From assembly GCF_900114265.1 (NCBI RefSeq), contig NZ_FPKV01000002.1, positions 186,001-250,000 on the forward strand: a stretch of 64,000 bases of DNA, given 5' to 3'. The position numbers were made by a program, and so were the translations under genes. A model generated the notes under the pieces. It was given only the letters and a program-made list of their open reading frames with translations. It was not told the DNA's origin and searched no databases. This stretch comes from Flaviramulus basaltis. Its GTDB lineage: Bacteria > Bacteroidota > Bacteroidia > Flavobacteriales > Flavobacteriaceae. Of the stretch, positions 36,247 to 44,096 are shown one piece after another. The stretch's first letter is position 1. Every line of letters starts with the position of its first letter.

Positions 36247-36726
36247 TTACATATCATTAAAAATAGAATGCATCAATCGTTTTTTATCATTAATGCTCTC
36301 TTCTAAAGAAATCATAGTTTCTGTTCTATAAACACCTTCGATATCATCAAGCATAAAAATAACCTCTTTAGCGTGCTCTGTGCTTCTAGCTCTAATTTTA
36401 CAGAAAATATTAAATTTCCCTGTAGTTATATGAGCTACAGTAACAAAAGCTATTTCATTTATGCGCTCTAAAACAAATTTAGTTTGAGAAGTGTTATTTA
36501 AATACACACCAACATAAGCAATAAATGAATACCCAAGTTTTTTATAATCTAACATCAATGAAGAACCTTTAATAATACCTGATTCCTCCATTTTTTTAAC
36601 ACGCACATGCACTGTACCTGCAGATATCAATAATTTTTTAGCAATATCAGTAAATGGAATTCTTGTGTTATCAATTAACATGTCAAGAATTTGATGATCT
36701 ATTTCGTCTAATTTAATTTTCCCCAT
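36247..36726 (-). CDS. Lrp/AsnC-family transcription regulator
   Basis: 159 aa. N-terminal winged helix-turn-helix (1-55: DEIDHQILDMLIDNTRIPFTDIAKKLLISAGTVHVRVKKMEESG) and C-terminal RAM/ACT effector domain (about 70-150) with TVAHITTGKFNIFCKIRA. Regulators of this family sense amino acids. The target is not evident, but it lies 70 nt downstream of an M14 peptidase on the same strand, with a gap that could hold its own promoter. Confidence 0.93.
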   Translation of the reverse strand: MGKIKLDEIDHQILDMLIDNTRIPFTDIAKKLLISAGTVHVRVKKMEESGIIKGSSLMLDYKKLGYSFIAYVGVYLNNTSQTKFVLERINEIAFVTVAHITTGKFNIFCKIRARSTEHAKEVIFMLDDIEGVYRTETMISLEESINDKKRLMHSIFNDM

Positions 36727-36796
36727 AATTAACTATTCTTAAATATAAAGCAAAATTAATACATTTTTATTAAAAATAACTCATAAATGATACGTT

Positions 36797-37942
36797 TTAT
36801 TTCGATAATAATGATATTTTTTCATTATTTATTATTACGAAAACGTTTTCGTTATTAACTTCCAACAAACGCCCCTCATTATTAAACACTTCAAAACCAT
36901 TAGCTTCTATTTCCTTATGTCCAAAAAACGCGTCTAATTTTTCAATTCTATCAACTTTTGGGATGAATTCTATTTTATTATCAATTAACTTCTCTTGGTA
37001 TTGAATTCCTATATCCAAAAAATCATCATTTATTCTTGTATTTCTAATAATTATATCTAAAAAGCACTTGTCATTTTCTGGTATTTTAAAGTATGTCTCA
37101 TAATTATCGCCAGTTACATCTTTACTTGATATATAATTTAATGAAGTAATGTATGACGCATAAATAAGCTCACGTGTTTTCTCACGACCGTAATCATTAC
37201 TAAAATGACCAGCTTCAAATAATATAGTTGGCACATTTTCGCTTTGAAAAGTATCTCCAACGCAATTTAAATTAAATGCATCATCATACACCCCTACTTG
37301 ATTAGGAATGATTGATTGTAATGCTTCATTCATGACTCCAATAACTTCCATAGCAACCTTTCTATTAGGCGTTATAGCGCAGGCTAAATCTTGAGCAGGA
37401 GCCAAAAATGATACTGTAGCTGGTTTATTAGTTTTACCGGCGCTAAAAATAGTTCGTTGTCCATGAAGGTTATAACAAAAATGAGGTTTAAACGTTTCAA
37501 AAACCTTTTTCAAAACCTTACTTTCAGGCTGCGTTAAGTCTTGTGCATCTCTATTTAAATCAACTTGATTTGCGTTAATTCGTGTATAAGCTTCAGCGCC
37601 ATCTGGACTTAGTATTGGAATAATATACAAAGTACAAGCATCCAATATGTTTTTTACTTCTTCATTCTCATCTAAAAAGGTGTTTAATAGGTCAAATAAA
37701 GCTTTAGTTGTGGTTGATTCGTTTCCATGCATTTGAGACCACATTAAAATTCTTTTTTTTCCGTTCCCAATTTTTAAACCATAGATAGGTTTTTTCAAAA
37801 CTGAAGCTCCAATTGTTTCTAAACTTAAATAATTTTTAAAGTTGTTTAATAAAGGTTCAATATGGTTATTGGTAATATACCGATGAAATAAGCTGGTTTC
37901 CTTATGCTTTAAAAACAGTGATTTAATTTCTTCTATTTGCAT
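36797..37942 (-). CDS. M14-family zinc carboxypeptidase
   Basis: 381 aa without a signal peptide, so cytoplasmic. Zinc ligands His72 and Glu75 in SQMHGNESTTTKAL, Arg in ANQVDLNRDAQDL, third ligand His in CYNLHGQRTIFS, and the catalytic-type Glu in ILFEAGHFSNDYGREKTREL. This is the M14 fold of the flavobacterial peptidase group; substrates are unknown and might be murein or small peptides. The C-terminal about 100 residues are an extra domain. Its promoter region carries repeated TGTAAACA half-sites shared with the divergent XRE gene. Confidence 0.87.
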   Translation of the reverse strand: MQIEEIKSLFLKHKETSLFHRYITNNHIEPLLNNFKNYLSLETIGASVLKKPIYGLKIGNGKKRILMWSQMHGNESTTTKALFDLLNTFLDENEEVKNILDACTLYIIPILSPDGAEAYTRINANQVDLNRDAQDLTQPESKVLKKVFETFKPHFCYNLHGQRTIFSAGKTNKPATVSFLAPAQDLACAITPNRKVAMEVIGVMNEALQSIIPNQVGVYDDAFNLNCVGDTFQSENVPTILFEAGHFSNDYGREKTRELIYASYITSLNYISSKDVTGDNYETYFKIPENDKCFLDIIIRNTRINDDFLDIGIQYQEKLIDNKIEFIPKVDRIEKLDAFFGHKEIEANGFEVFNNEGRLLEVNNENVFVIINNEKISLLSK

Positions 37943-37959
37943 GTTATTTAGTTATGTCA

Positions 37960-38021
37960 CAAATGTAAACAATTACTAATTTACAATTGTAAACAAGAAA
38001 TAATTCAAATTTGTTTACAAT
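37960..38021. promoter_or_regulatory. M14 peptidase promoter with TGTAAACA half-sites
   Basis: On the minus strand, TACATTTG (37960-37967) is a perfect -7 box 18 nt before the peptidase ATG. The motif TGTAAACA occurs at 37964-37971 and 37988-37995, and inverted as TGTTTACA at 38012-38019. The last two are the cores of a perfect 11-bp inverted repeat (37986-37996 and 38011-38021). These could be operator sites for the neighbouring XRE regulator. Confidence 0.55.
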
Positions 38022-38188
38022 GTTATACAGAAACAATATCAAAAAGCCCTTTTTGATACATAAAAAAACCAATACCTATAAAAACAATTACTAAATACAC
38101 ATATTCAATGATTTAAATACATATATTTAAAGTTTTTATTTAGCTATAATAATGATTTACGCATAATAAAGTATTGTATTTATAGTTA

Positions 38189-38210
38189 AATTGTTACATT
38201 TGTAACAATT
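38189..38210. promoter_or_regulatory. Palindromic operator over the XRE gene promoter
   Basis: Perfect 10-bp inverted repeat with a 2-nt centre (arms AATTGTTACA at 38189-38198 and TGTAACAATT at 38201-38210). The -7 box TACATTTG (38195-38202) lies exactly inside it, and a TTG (38174-38176) is at -33 distance. The position suits autorepression of the XRE gene starting at 38234. Confidence 0.65.
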
Positions 38211-38233
38211 AAGGACTACAATAGTTATTTACA

Positions 38234-38602
38234 ATGATAAACACTGAAGATTTTATTAAAAGACTACAAACAGTAATAGATTACTACGGTGAATCTGCCT
38301 CTTCTTTTGCTGAAAAAATTGGTGTTCAGCGCTCAAGTATTTCACATATTTTATCTGGTAGAAATAAACCCAGTTTGGATTTTATTTTAAAAACATTATC
38401 TGCTTTTCCAGAAGTTGATTTGTATTGGTTATTTAATGGTAAGGGAGAATTTCCTTCCATTAACAAAACAGAGGAAGTTAAAAAAGAAATCATTCCTCCT
38501 CTTGAAAAAGAAATAATTAGAACTGAAGAAACGAAAGACAAGACTATTGAACGAATTGTTATTTTTTATTCTGATGGAAGTTTTAAAAATTTCAATAATT
38601 AA
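38234..38602 (+). CDS. XRE-family helix-turn-helix regulator
   Basis: 122 aa. Helix-turn-helix at residues 7-62: RLQTVIDYYGESASSFAEKIGVQRSSISHILSGRNKPSLDFILKTL, followed by FPEVDLYWLFNGKGEFP. The last 50 residues are charged and probably flexible. This is the common short XRE regulator of Flavobacteriia, of unknown targets. A palindrome covers its own promoter, suggesting autorepression. The stretch 37943-38233 holds no other gene. Confidence 0.9.
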   Translation: MINTEDFIKRLQTVIDYYGESASSFAEKIGVQRSSISHILSGRNKPSLDFILKTLSAFPEVDLYWLFNGKGEFPSINKTEEVKKEIIPPLEKEIIRTEETKDKTIERIVIFYSDGSFKNFNN

Positions 38603-38615
38603 ATATTTTCTTTAG

Positions 38616-38623
38616 TAGCTTTG
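38616..38623 (+). promoter_or_regulatory. -7 promoter box (TAGCTTTG)
   Basis: A TAnnTTTG box 17 nt before the ATG at 38641. It lies in a small hairpin, GTAGC-TTT-GCTAC. Confidence 0.45.
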
Positions 38624-38640
38624 CTACATAATATTATTCT

Positions 38641-39009
38641 ATGAGATTTTTTTATTTATTATTACTTCTAACACTTTTAAGTTGTTATTCAACCACAAGA
38701 AACTGTAAAGACTTTAAAACAGGTGAATTTTATAGTGAAGTTATTATTGGTGATGTTTTATATAAATCCACATTTTCTAGAAGTAAAAATTTACAGGTAG
38801 AGATTTATAATAAAAAAACGGATTCATCGCAATTAAGATGGATAAATGATTGTGAAGTTGTTTTCAAAACAATCAACCCAAAAAACATGGCTGAACAAAA
38901 AGATATTCATTTAAAAATTTTAACTACAACAGATTCATCATATACTTACGAATACTCATATGTGGGCGAAATAAAAAAACAAAAAGGTATTGCTTACAGA
39001 GTAAAATAA
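38641..39009 (+). CDS. Small lipoprotein, conserved in Flavobacteriia
   Basis: 122 aa. Lipoprotein signal with LLLLTLLSC (Cys15). The mature part begins YSTTRNCKDFKTGEFYSEV and includes SSQLRWINDCEVVFKTINPKNMAE, a recurring pattern in a small family that databases often mislabel as 'DNA topoisomerase IV'. Nothing in it resembles a topoisomerase. Two Cys (CKDF and NDCE) could pair. It is convergent with the 39013 gene; the two stops are 3 nt apart. Confidence 0.75.
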   Translation: MRFFYLLLLLTLLSCYSTTRNCKDFKTGEFYSEVIIGDVLYKSTFSRSKNLQVEIYNKKTDSSQLRWINDCEVVFKTINPKNMAEQKDIHLKILTTTDSSYTYEYSYVGEIKKQKGIAYRVK

Positions 39010-39012
39010 AAA

Positions 39013-39513
39013 CTAATCAAAAGGATATAAAAAGGATTCAACTAAATTGAATTTAAGCTGTTTGTCTTCTGTAATTTGATAAGTTAAAAAAATCTCTCCC
39101 CAAAATTCACCATCAGAAAAATCGGCAATTATCCATTTGTGGTTTAACATTTTCACGGTATTAATAAGTATTTTTCTTCCTTCACATGCAGCATAAGGTA
39201 CAATTGGATGTTGTCCTTTTACCTCGTTTAATTTATAAAGTTCATCTTTTATAAACGGAATTAACTCATCAACATTATAACCATCTCTTTCAAAGTAACT
39301 AATCGCATCTTCATTTCGTTCTAGATTAAAGTGAGACACATCAGCAATATCTTTTTGCAAAACCAATACAGAATCTTTATATTTTACTACCTGCTCTTTA
39401 TATCCATTTAATTTGTTATCCATGTCTTCAAACACACGTTTTGAATTTACATACTGAAATATAACTAGCAGTATTGAAAACACAAACAGGTACATAAAAA
39501 TTCTTTGTTTCAT
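39013..39513 (-). CDS. Membrane-anchored protein of unknown function
   Basis: 166 aa. One N-terminal membrane helix (residues 5-23), then a coiled coil (about 28-60: DMDNKLNGYKEQVVKYKDSVLVLQK) and a small extracytoplasmic domain with NHKWIIADFSDGEFWGEIFLTY near 128-150. Homologues are frequent in Flavobacteriia and are sometimes labelled 'hydrolase' without support. It is 12 nt downstream of the MBL-fold gene, so the two are likely one operon. Confidence 0.75.
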   Translation of the reverse strand: MKQRIFMYLFVFSILLVIFQYVNSKRVFEDMDNKLNGYKEQVVKYKDSVLVLQKDIADVSHFNLERNEDAISYFERDGYNVDELIPFIKDELYKLNEVKGQHPIVPYAACEGRKILINTVKMLNHKWIIADFSDGEFWGEIFLTYQITEDKQLKFNLVESFLYPFD

Positions 39514-39525
39514 TTTTTCTAAAAT

Positions 39526-40287
39526 TTAAATTGTTATTTGCAAACCATCATAGGCCAAAAATACATTTTCTGGCAATGTTTTTTCTACTTCTTCATGAAA
39601 GCCTAATAAATGACTTATGTGAGTTAAGTAGGCGATTTCAGGATTTACTTTTTTTATGAATTTTAAGGCTTCTTCCAAATTAAAATGCGACCGATGCGGT
39701 TCTACTCGCAGTGCATTAACCACCAATACTTTTACATTTTTAATTTTATCAACTTCTTTCTCTTTAAGAGTTTTCATATCAGTTAAATAAGCAAAGTCAT
39801 TAAATCTAAAACCAAAAACTTGCAATTCGGCATGTTTTCCACTTACAGGAATTACTTCCAAGTTTTTTAACTTAAATGGCTTATTTTTAATTTTATTTGT
39901 AATAACTGTAGGAGCTCCTGGATATTTGTTTTCAGTTTCAAAAACATAATCAAACCTTTTACGTAATTCCTTCAAAACCCTTTTGTGAGCATAAATTGGA
40001 ATATCACCTTGTTTATAATAAAAAGGTCTAATATCATCAAACCCTAAAACATGATCAGAATGTTCGTGCGTAAATAAAATCCCATCAATTTTATTACACT
40101 CTGCTCTTAGCATTTGGTATCTAAAATCTGGACCACAATCTATCACATAAGTGTAATCCTCCCATTCAACTAAAACAGAGACACGCAAGCGTTTATCTTT
40201 TGGGTTTTTACTCAAACAAACAGGATGTTGGCTTCCAATAATTGGAATACCTTGTGAAGTGCCAGTGCCAAGAAAAGTGATTTTCAA
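39526..40287 (-). CDS. MBL-fold metallohydrolase (PhnP-like)
   Basis: 253 aa. The metal-site signature is FTHEHSDHVLGFDD (near 74-87), after LGTGTSQGIPIIGSQHPVC at the N-terminus and CGPDFRYQML. Later metal ligands are in LTDMKTLKE and LTHISHLLGFHEE. The N-terminal GTGTSQGIP pattern marks the PhnP/RNase Z-like branch acting on phosphodiesters. The substrate is unknown; in Bacteroidota such genes are not tied to phosphonate use. Confidence 0.88.
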   Translation of the reverse strand: MKITFLGTGTSQGIPIIGSQHPVCLSKNPKDKRLRVSVLVEWEDYTYVIDCGPDFRYQMLRAECNKIDGILFTHEHSDHVLGFDDIRPFYYKQGDIPIYAHKRVLKELRKRFDYVFETENKYPGAPTVITNKIKNKPFKLKNLEVIPVSGKHAELQVFGFRFNDFAYLTDMKTLKEKEVDKIKNVKVLVVNALRVEPHRSHFNLEEALKFIKKVNPEIAYLTHISHLLGFHEEVEKTLPENVFLAYDGLQITI

Positions 40288-40325
40288 TTTATTAGTAAAG
40301 TTTAGTACAAAAATAAGCTTATTTT

Positions 40326-40355
40326 TTTGTTTGCTTTACTTATTTAATACCTTTG
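40326..40355 (+). promoter_or_regulatory. Promoter of the gene at 40383
   Basis: TTTG (40326-40329), 18-nt spacer, then TACCTTTG (40348-40355), a complete Bacteroidota housekeeping promoter. Start of transcription would be near 40362, about 20 nt before the ATG. Confidence 0.65.
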
Positions 40356-40382
40356 TGCATATAAGCTATAACCTATATATGT

Positions 40383-41858
40383 ATGGAAATTACCATAAAG
40401 GGAGATAAAGAATTTGATGATATCCCATCCTTAAAATCAAAAGCACTCCGCATAAATTTAAACGAAAATATTTACGGGTCATTTGCTGAAATTGGTGCAG
40501 GACAAGAAACTTGCCGACATTTTTTTAGAGCTGGTGGTGCTTCTGGTACTATTGCGAAAGCAATGTCTGCTTACGATAAAGATTTTAGTGATGCTATTTA
40601 TGGTGCCGAAGATGATGGCCGTTATGTGACTGAAGCACGTTTACGCAAGATGCTTACTCATGAAATGAACCTCATGGAAAATAGGTTAACTCGCGAAAAA
40701 AATCCAAATAAAATATTTTTTACTTACGCTAATACTGTTGCTACCATTGACTTTGCTAAACAATTTAAAGGTCATGGTTGGGTTGGAATTAAATATCAAG
40801 TTGAAGCAAAAGGAGACTATAACGAAATTATTTTACACGTTCGTTTTAAAGAAACCGATGCACGTTTACAACAAGAAACACTTGGTATTTTAGGAACTAA
40901 TTTAATTTATGGAGCGTTTTATAAATACAACGAACCAAAAAAACTACTTCGTTACCTCTACGATCATTTAGATAAAGACCAAGTAGAAATTGATACTATA
41001 AATTTTTCGGGACCTGTTTTTAAAAACATAGACAACCGATTAATGAGTTTGCAATTGGTTAAAAATGGTATGACGGATGCCGTAATGTTTGGACCTGACG
41101 GAACAAATGTACTTCCTGCTAAAGTGTTTTATAAGAAAAATATCTTAGCGCTTCGTGGAAGTTTTAGACCAGTTACTAAAGTAAACATGGCTATGTATGA
41201 GAAATCATACGATATGTTTATTAAAGAAAATAAGGTTGATAAAGATAAAACCGTTGTTGTTTTTGAAATTACCTTATCTAATTTAAGAGCCGAAGGAGAA
41301 ATTGACGAACAAGATTTTATTGATAGAGCAGATTTATTATGCTCACTAGGGCAATCTGTAATGATTTCTAATTTTCAAGAATATTTTAAAGTTGTAGAGT
41401 ATTTTTCTAAATATACTAAGGCTAGAATGGGATTAGCAATGGGCGTTAACAATTTGGTTGATATTTTTGATGAAAAATATTACCGTCATATAAGTGGTGG
41501 TATTCTTGAAGCCTTTGGAAAATTATTCTTCAAAGACTTAAAAGTTTACTTATATCCAATGCTGGATCCTAATACAGGAGAATTAATGACTAGCGAAAAT
41601 CTAAAAGTCTATCCGCGTATGAAAGAATTATACAAATTCTTTAAATACAATGGAAAAGTTATAGATATTGAAGATTACGACAAAAGTATCATGAATATTT
41701 TTTCTAGAGAAATACTTAAAATGATTTCTGAAGGAGAACGTGGCTGGGAAGATATGGTTCCAGAAGGCACCGCAGATTTAATTAAAGATTATAGGTTGTT
41801 TGGTTACACTAGAAAACCTTTAACATTAAGTAGGAAAAGAAATATTCCTAAAGGATAA
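40383..41858 (+). CDS. Large conserved cytoplasmic protein of unknown function
   Basis: 491 aa, no signal peptide and no membrane segment. Conserved-looking stretches are SFAEIGAGQETCRHFFRAGGASGTIAKAMSAYD near residues 33-65, IYGAEDDGRYVTEARL, FKGHGWVGIKYQ, LIYGAFYKYNEP and MFGPDGTNVLPAKVFYKKNILALRG. Database labels for this family ('TonB-dependent receptor', 'nicotinate-nucleotide adenylyltransferase') conflict and neither fits: there is no barrel, plug or signal, and no nucleotidyltransferase HxGH. I do not assign a function. It has its own promoter and terminator, so it is a single-gene unit. Confidence 0.8.
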   Translation: MEITIKGDKEFDDIPSLKSKALRINLNENIYGSFAEIGAGQETCRHFFRAGGASGTIAKAMSAYDKDFSDAIYGAEDDGRYVTEARLRKMLTHEMNLMENRLTREKNPNKIFFTYANTVATIDFAKQFKGHGWVGIKYQVEAKGDYNEIILHVRFKETDARLQQETLGILGTNLIYGAFYKYNEPKKLLRYLYDHLDKDQVEIDTINFSGPVFKNIDNRLMSLQLVKNGMTDAVMFGPDGTNVLPAKVFYKKNILALRGSFRPVTKVNMAMYEKSYDMFIKENKVDKDKTVVVFEITLSNLRAEGEIDEQDFIDRADLLCSLGQSVMISNFQEYFKVVEYFSKYTKARMGLAMGVNNLVDIFDEKYYRHISGGILEAFGKLFFKDLKVYLYPMLDPNTGELMTSENLKVYPRMKELYKFFKYNGKVIDIEDYDKSIMNIFSREILKMISEGERGWEDMVPEGTADLIKDYRLFGYTRKPLTLSRKRNIPKG

Positions 41859-41860
41859 AA

Positions 41861-41889
41861 AAAAGAGGCTATTTTAAATAGCCTCTTTT
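41861..41889. terminator. Bidirectional hairpin terminator
   Basis: Arms 41861-41874 and 41876-41889 (AAAAGAGGCTATTT and its complement) with flanking A and T runs, between the stops of the converging genes at 41858 and 41892. Confidence 0.85.
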
Positions 41890-41891
41890 TT

Positions 41892-42341
41892 TTATAATAT
41901 TTGCGCAGCGTGATCTTTCGTTTTCACCTTATCAATAACACGTTCAACAACACCGTTTCCATCTATTAAAAAAGTCATTCTATGAATACCATCATATTCT
42001 CTACCCATAAACTTTTTTGGTCCCCAAACACCAAAAGCATTTATAACCGTTTTGTCTTCATCTGCCAATAACGGAAAAGGAAATTCATATTTACTTTTAA
42101 AATTAGCTTGTCTTTTTTCAGAATCTGCACTTACTCCCAATAACTCATAGCCTTGCTCTTGCAAAGCTTTATAATTATCTCTTAAATTACAGGCTTCAGC
42201 TGTACAACCTGGTGTACTTGCTTTTGGATAAAAAAATACGATTAATTTTTTGCCTTTATAATCGCTTAAAGAAACAGTGTTTCCTTGTTCGTCTTTTACA
42301 GAAAAATTAGGAACTGTATCACCTTGTTTTAATGTGTTCAT
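41892..42341 (-). CDS. bcp: Thioredoxin-dependent peroxiredoxin
   Basis: 149 aa from ATG 42341. A TTG at 42365 would add eight residues and leave almost no room for a promoter, so I prefer the ATG. Peroxidatic Cys46 and resolving Cys51 lie in YPKASTPGCTAEACNLRDNY, the atypical 2-Cys BCP pattern. It reduces peroxides and lipid hydroperoxides using thioredoxin. It is divergent from nth with only 35 nt between start codons. Confidence 0.93.
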   Translation of the reverse strand: MNTLKQGDTVPNFSVKDEQGNTVSLSDYKGKKLIVFFYPKASTPGCTAEACNLRDNYKALQEQGYELLGVSADSEKRQANFKSKYEFPFPLLADEDKTVINAFGVWGPKKFMGREYDGIHRMTFLIDGNGVVERVIDKVKTKDHAAQIL

Positions 42342-42376
42342 AGTCTTAACTTTGATTTTTAACAAAAATACGATTA

Positions 42377-43036
42377 ATGACTAAAAAAGAGAAGGTAAAC
42401 TTTGTTATAAATACCTTAAATAAATTATATCCAGAAATTCCAATTCCGTTAGATCATAAAGACCCATACACATTATTAGTTGCTGTTTTACTTTCCGCAC
42501 AATGTACAGATGTTCGGGTAAATAAAATCACACCGCTGTTATTTGCTAAAGCTAACAATCCATATGATATGGTTAAACTAACAGTAGAAGAAATTAAAGA
42601 AATAATTAGACCTTGTGGATTATCTCCTATGAAAAGCAAAGGCATTTATGGTTTATCAAAAATACTAATTGAAAAGCATAATGGAGAAGTTCCGCAAAGT
42701 TTTGAAGCTTTAGAAGAACTTCCTGCAGTAGGACACAAAACAGCAAGTGTTGTGATGTCTCAGGCTTTTGGTGTTCCGGCATTTCCTGTAGACACACATA
42801 TACAAAGATTAATGTATAGATGGAATTTAAGCAATGGTAAAAATGTGGTACAAACTGAAAAAGATGCTAAAAGATTATTCCCAAAAGAATTATGGAATGA
42901 TTTACATCTTCAAATTATTTGGTATGGTAGAGAATACTCTCCTGCAAGAGGTTGGAGTTTAGAGAAAGATGTTATAACTAGTACAATAGGAAGACAATCT
43001 GTTTTAAATGATTATCAAAAAATAAAAAAGTCCTAA
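42377..43036 (+). CDS. nth: Endonuclease III without iron-sulfur cluster
   Basis: 219 aa. Helix-hairpin-helix-GPD fold with LPAVGHKTASVV holding catalytic Lys121, and FPVDTHIQRL holding Asp139. Both are the residues of a bifunctional DNA glycosylase/AP lyase that removes oxidised pyrimidines. The C-terminus (WYGREYSPARGWSLEKDVITSTIG) lacks the four Cys that bind a 4Fe-4S cluster in E. coli Nth. Cluster-free Nth proteins are known in Flavobacteriia, so this is a lineage trait, not a truncation. Confidence 0.93.
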   Translation: MTKKEKVNFVINTLNKLYPEIPIPLDHKDPYTLLVAVLLSAQCTDVRVNKITPLLFAKANNPYDMVKLTVEEIKEIIRPCGLSPMKSKGIYGLSKILIEKHNGEVPQSFEALEELPAVGHKTASVVMSQAFGVPAFPVDTHIQRLMYRWNLSNGKNVVQTEKDAKRLFPKELWNDLHLQIIWYGREYSPARGWSLEKDVITSTIGRQSVLNDYQKIKKS

Positions 43037-43057
43037 TACTTTAATATATTAGGACTT
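43028..43057. terminator. Bidirectional hairpin terminator
   Basis: Perfect 11-bp inverted repeat (arms 43028-43038 and 43047-43057) overlapping the nth stop codon and facing the small minus-strand gene ending at 43066. Confidence 0.8.
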
Positions 43058-43065
43058 TCTGAAAC

Positions 43066-43215
43066 TTAATTTAGAAGCGCTTCAAACTTCAATTTATTAC
43101 AATTTATAACACTTAAAGCCTTTGAATAACTTAGAAGAAAATTAACCGTTTCTTCTCTCGGTTCTAGTTCGTTTAAATTTTTTAAAGATTTTTTCTCAGA
43201 GTAAAGTTTTGCCAT
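43066..43215 (-). CDS. Small conserved-looking protein (49 aa)
   Basis: ATG at 43215, reading MAKLYSEKKSLKNLNELEPR, then ETVNFLLSYSKALSVINCNKL, stop at 43066. It is basic and helical by composition, with no signal peptide. It ends 8 nt from a strong terminator. The pattern 'PREETVNFLLSYSKAL' reads like a compact helical protein seen in other Flavobacteriia next to the ECF sigma gene; that comparison is from memory. Function unknown. Confidence 0.6.
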   Translation of the reverse strand: MAKLYSEKKSLKNLNELEPREETVNFLLSYSKALSVINCNKLKFEALLN

Positions 43216-43274
43216 TATATAATGTTAAGGATTTATTTAAATCAATAACGCAGCAAAAATTACTTTATTGTATA

Positions 43275-43859
43275 TTAATTTGTTAAAACTATATTGTGCT
43301 TATCAATTATTTTTCGCAAATTAATTAATGCATAACGCATACGTCCTAATGCTGTATTAATACTAACACCTGTTCTATCTGATATTTCTTTAAAACTCAT
43401 GTCATTATAAATACGCATTAATAATACTTCTTTTTGATCTTCAGGTAACTCATCAACTAGGCGCCTTACATCATTTTCAACTTGTTCTTTAATAATGCTT
43501 TTTTCAGCATTTAAACTCGTGTCACTCAATACAGAAAAAATACTAAACTCGCCAGCATTATCAAATTTTGGCATTCTATTATTTTTCCTAAAGTAATCAA
43601 TCACCAAATTATGCGAAATACGCATAACCCATGGTAAAAATTTACCTTCTTCATTATAAGCACCACGTTTTAAGGTACGTATAACTTTAATAAAAGTATC
43701 TTGAAAAATATCTTCTGCAAGATCTCTATCATATACTTTTGAATAAATAAAACTGTAAATTTTTTGTTTGTGCCTAATAATAAGTGTTTCTAAAGCACCT
43801 TCATCTCCTTTAATGTAGTTGCTAACTAGAGTAGCATCTGAAATAATTTCGTTTTGCAT
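43275..43859 (-). CDS. ECF-type RNA polymerase sigma factor
   Basis: 194 aa. Sigma region 2 (about 20-90: DRDLAEDIFQDTFIKVIRTL and WVMRISHNLVIDYFRK) binds the core enzyme and -10 DNA. Region 4 (about 130-185: LPEDQKEVLLMRIYNDMSFKEISDRTGVSINTALGRMRYALINLRK) reads -35 DNA. No anti-sigma factor gene is adjacent, so control may be transcriptional. It has a good promoter of its own and is divergent from uvrA. Confidence 0.93.
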   Translation of the reverse strand: MQNEIISDATLVSNYIKGDEGALETLIIRHKQKIYSFIYSKVYDRDLAEDIFQDTFIKVIRTLKRGAYNEEGKFLPWVMRISHNLVIDYFRKNNRMPKFDNAGEFSIFSVLSDTSLNAEKSIIKEQVENDVRRLVDELPEDQKEVLLMRIYNDMSFKEISDRTGVSINTALGRMRYALINLRKIIDKHNIVLTN

Positions 43860-43966
43860 AATAATTACTTTTAATGCATAGAAGAGGGCTTCTTTGCTTG
43901 GGGTTAAATGTTTAAAAGTAATGTTCTGCTATAGGCGAGAGTTTAATTAATAGTTGTTTATGGATT

Positions 43967-43999
43967 CAAATATAACAACAATCATTCCTAAAAAACAAA
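43967..43999 (-). promoter_or_regulatory. Promoter of the ECF sigma gene
   Basis: Minus strand: TTTG (43996-43999), 21-nt spacer, TATATTTG (43967-43974), a perfect -7 box. It implies a 5' untranslated leader of about 100 nt before ATG 43859. Confidence 0.6.
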
Positions 44000-44064
44000 A
44001 AATAGTCCTTTTTTTTATCTAGTATTAAAACAATTAAGTATTTTTTAAGCTGAACTACTTATAG

Positions 44065-44072
44065 TATCTTTG
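44065..44072 (+). promoter_or_regulatory. -7 box of uvrA (TATCTTTG)
   Basis: Perfect TAnnTTTG box 24 nt before the uvrA ATG. No obvious -33 TTTG, and no SOS-type operator is visible around it. Confidence 0.5.
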
Positions 44073-44096
44073 TTTCTTTATTTCCCTTAAAAGCCT

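Noticed and set aside
36837-36852. Palindrome ACGAAAACGTTTTCGT, like a LacI-type operator
   Set aside because: It lies inside the C-terminal coding region of the M14 peptidase (residues ENVFV), about 110 nt upstream of the downstream Lrp gene's start. The flanking bases do not extend the symmetry, so I treat it as chance.
37231-37250. TGGCAC sequences elsewhere (for example near 37235, 53095, 56398 and 63633) as further sigma-54 promoters
   Set aside because: They lie inside coding regions and lack a TTGC-like -12 element at the right distance, and no gene start follows.
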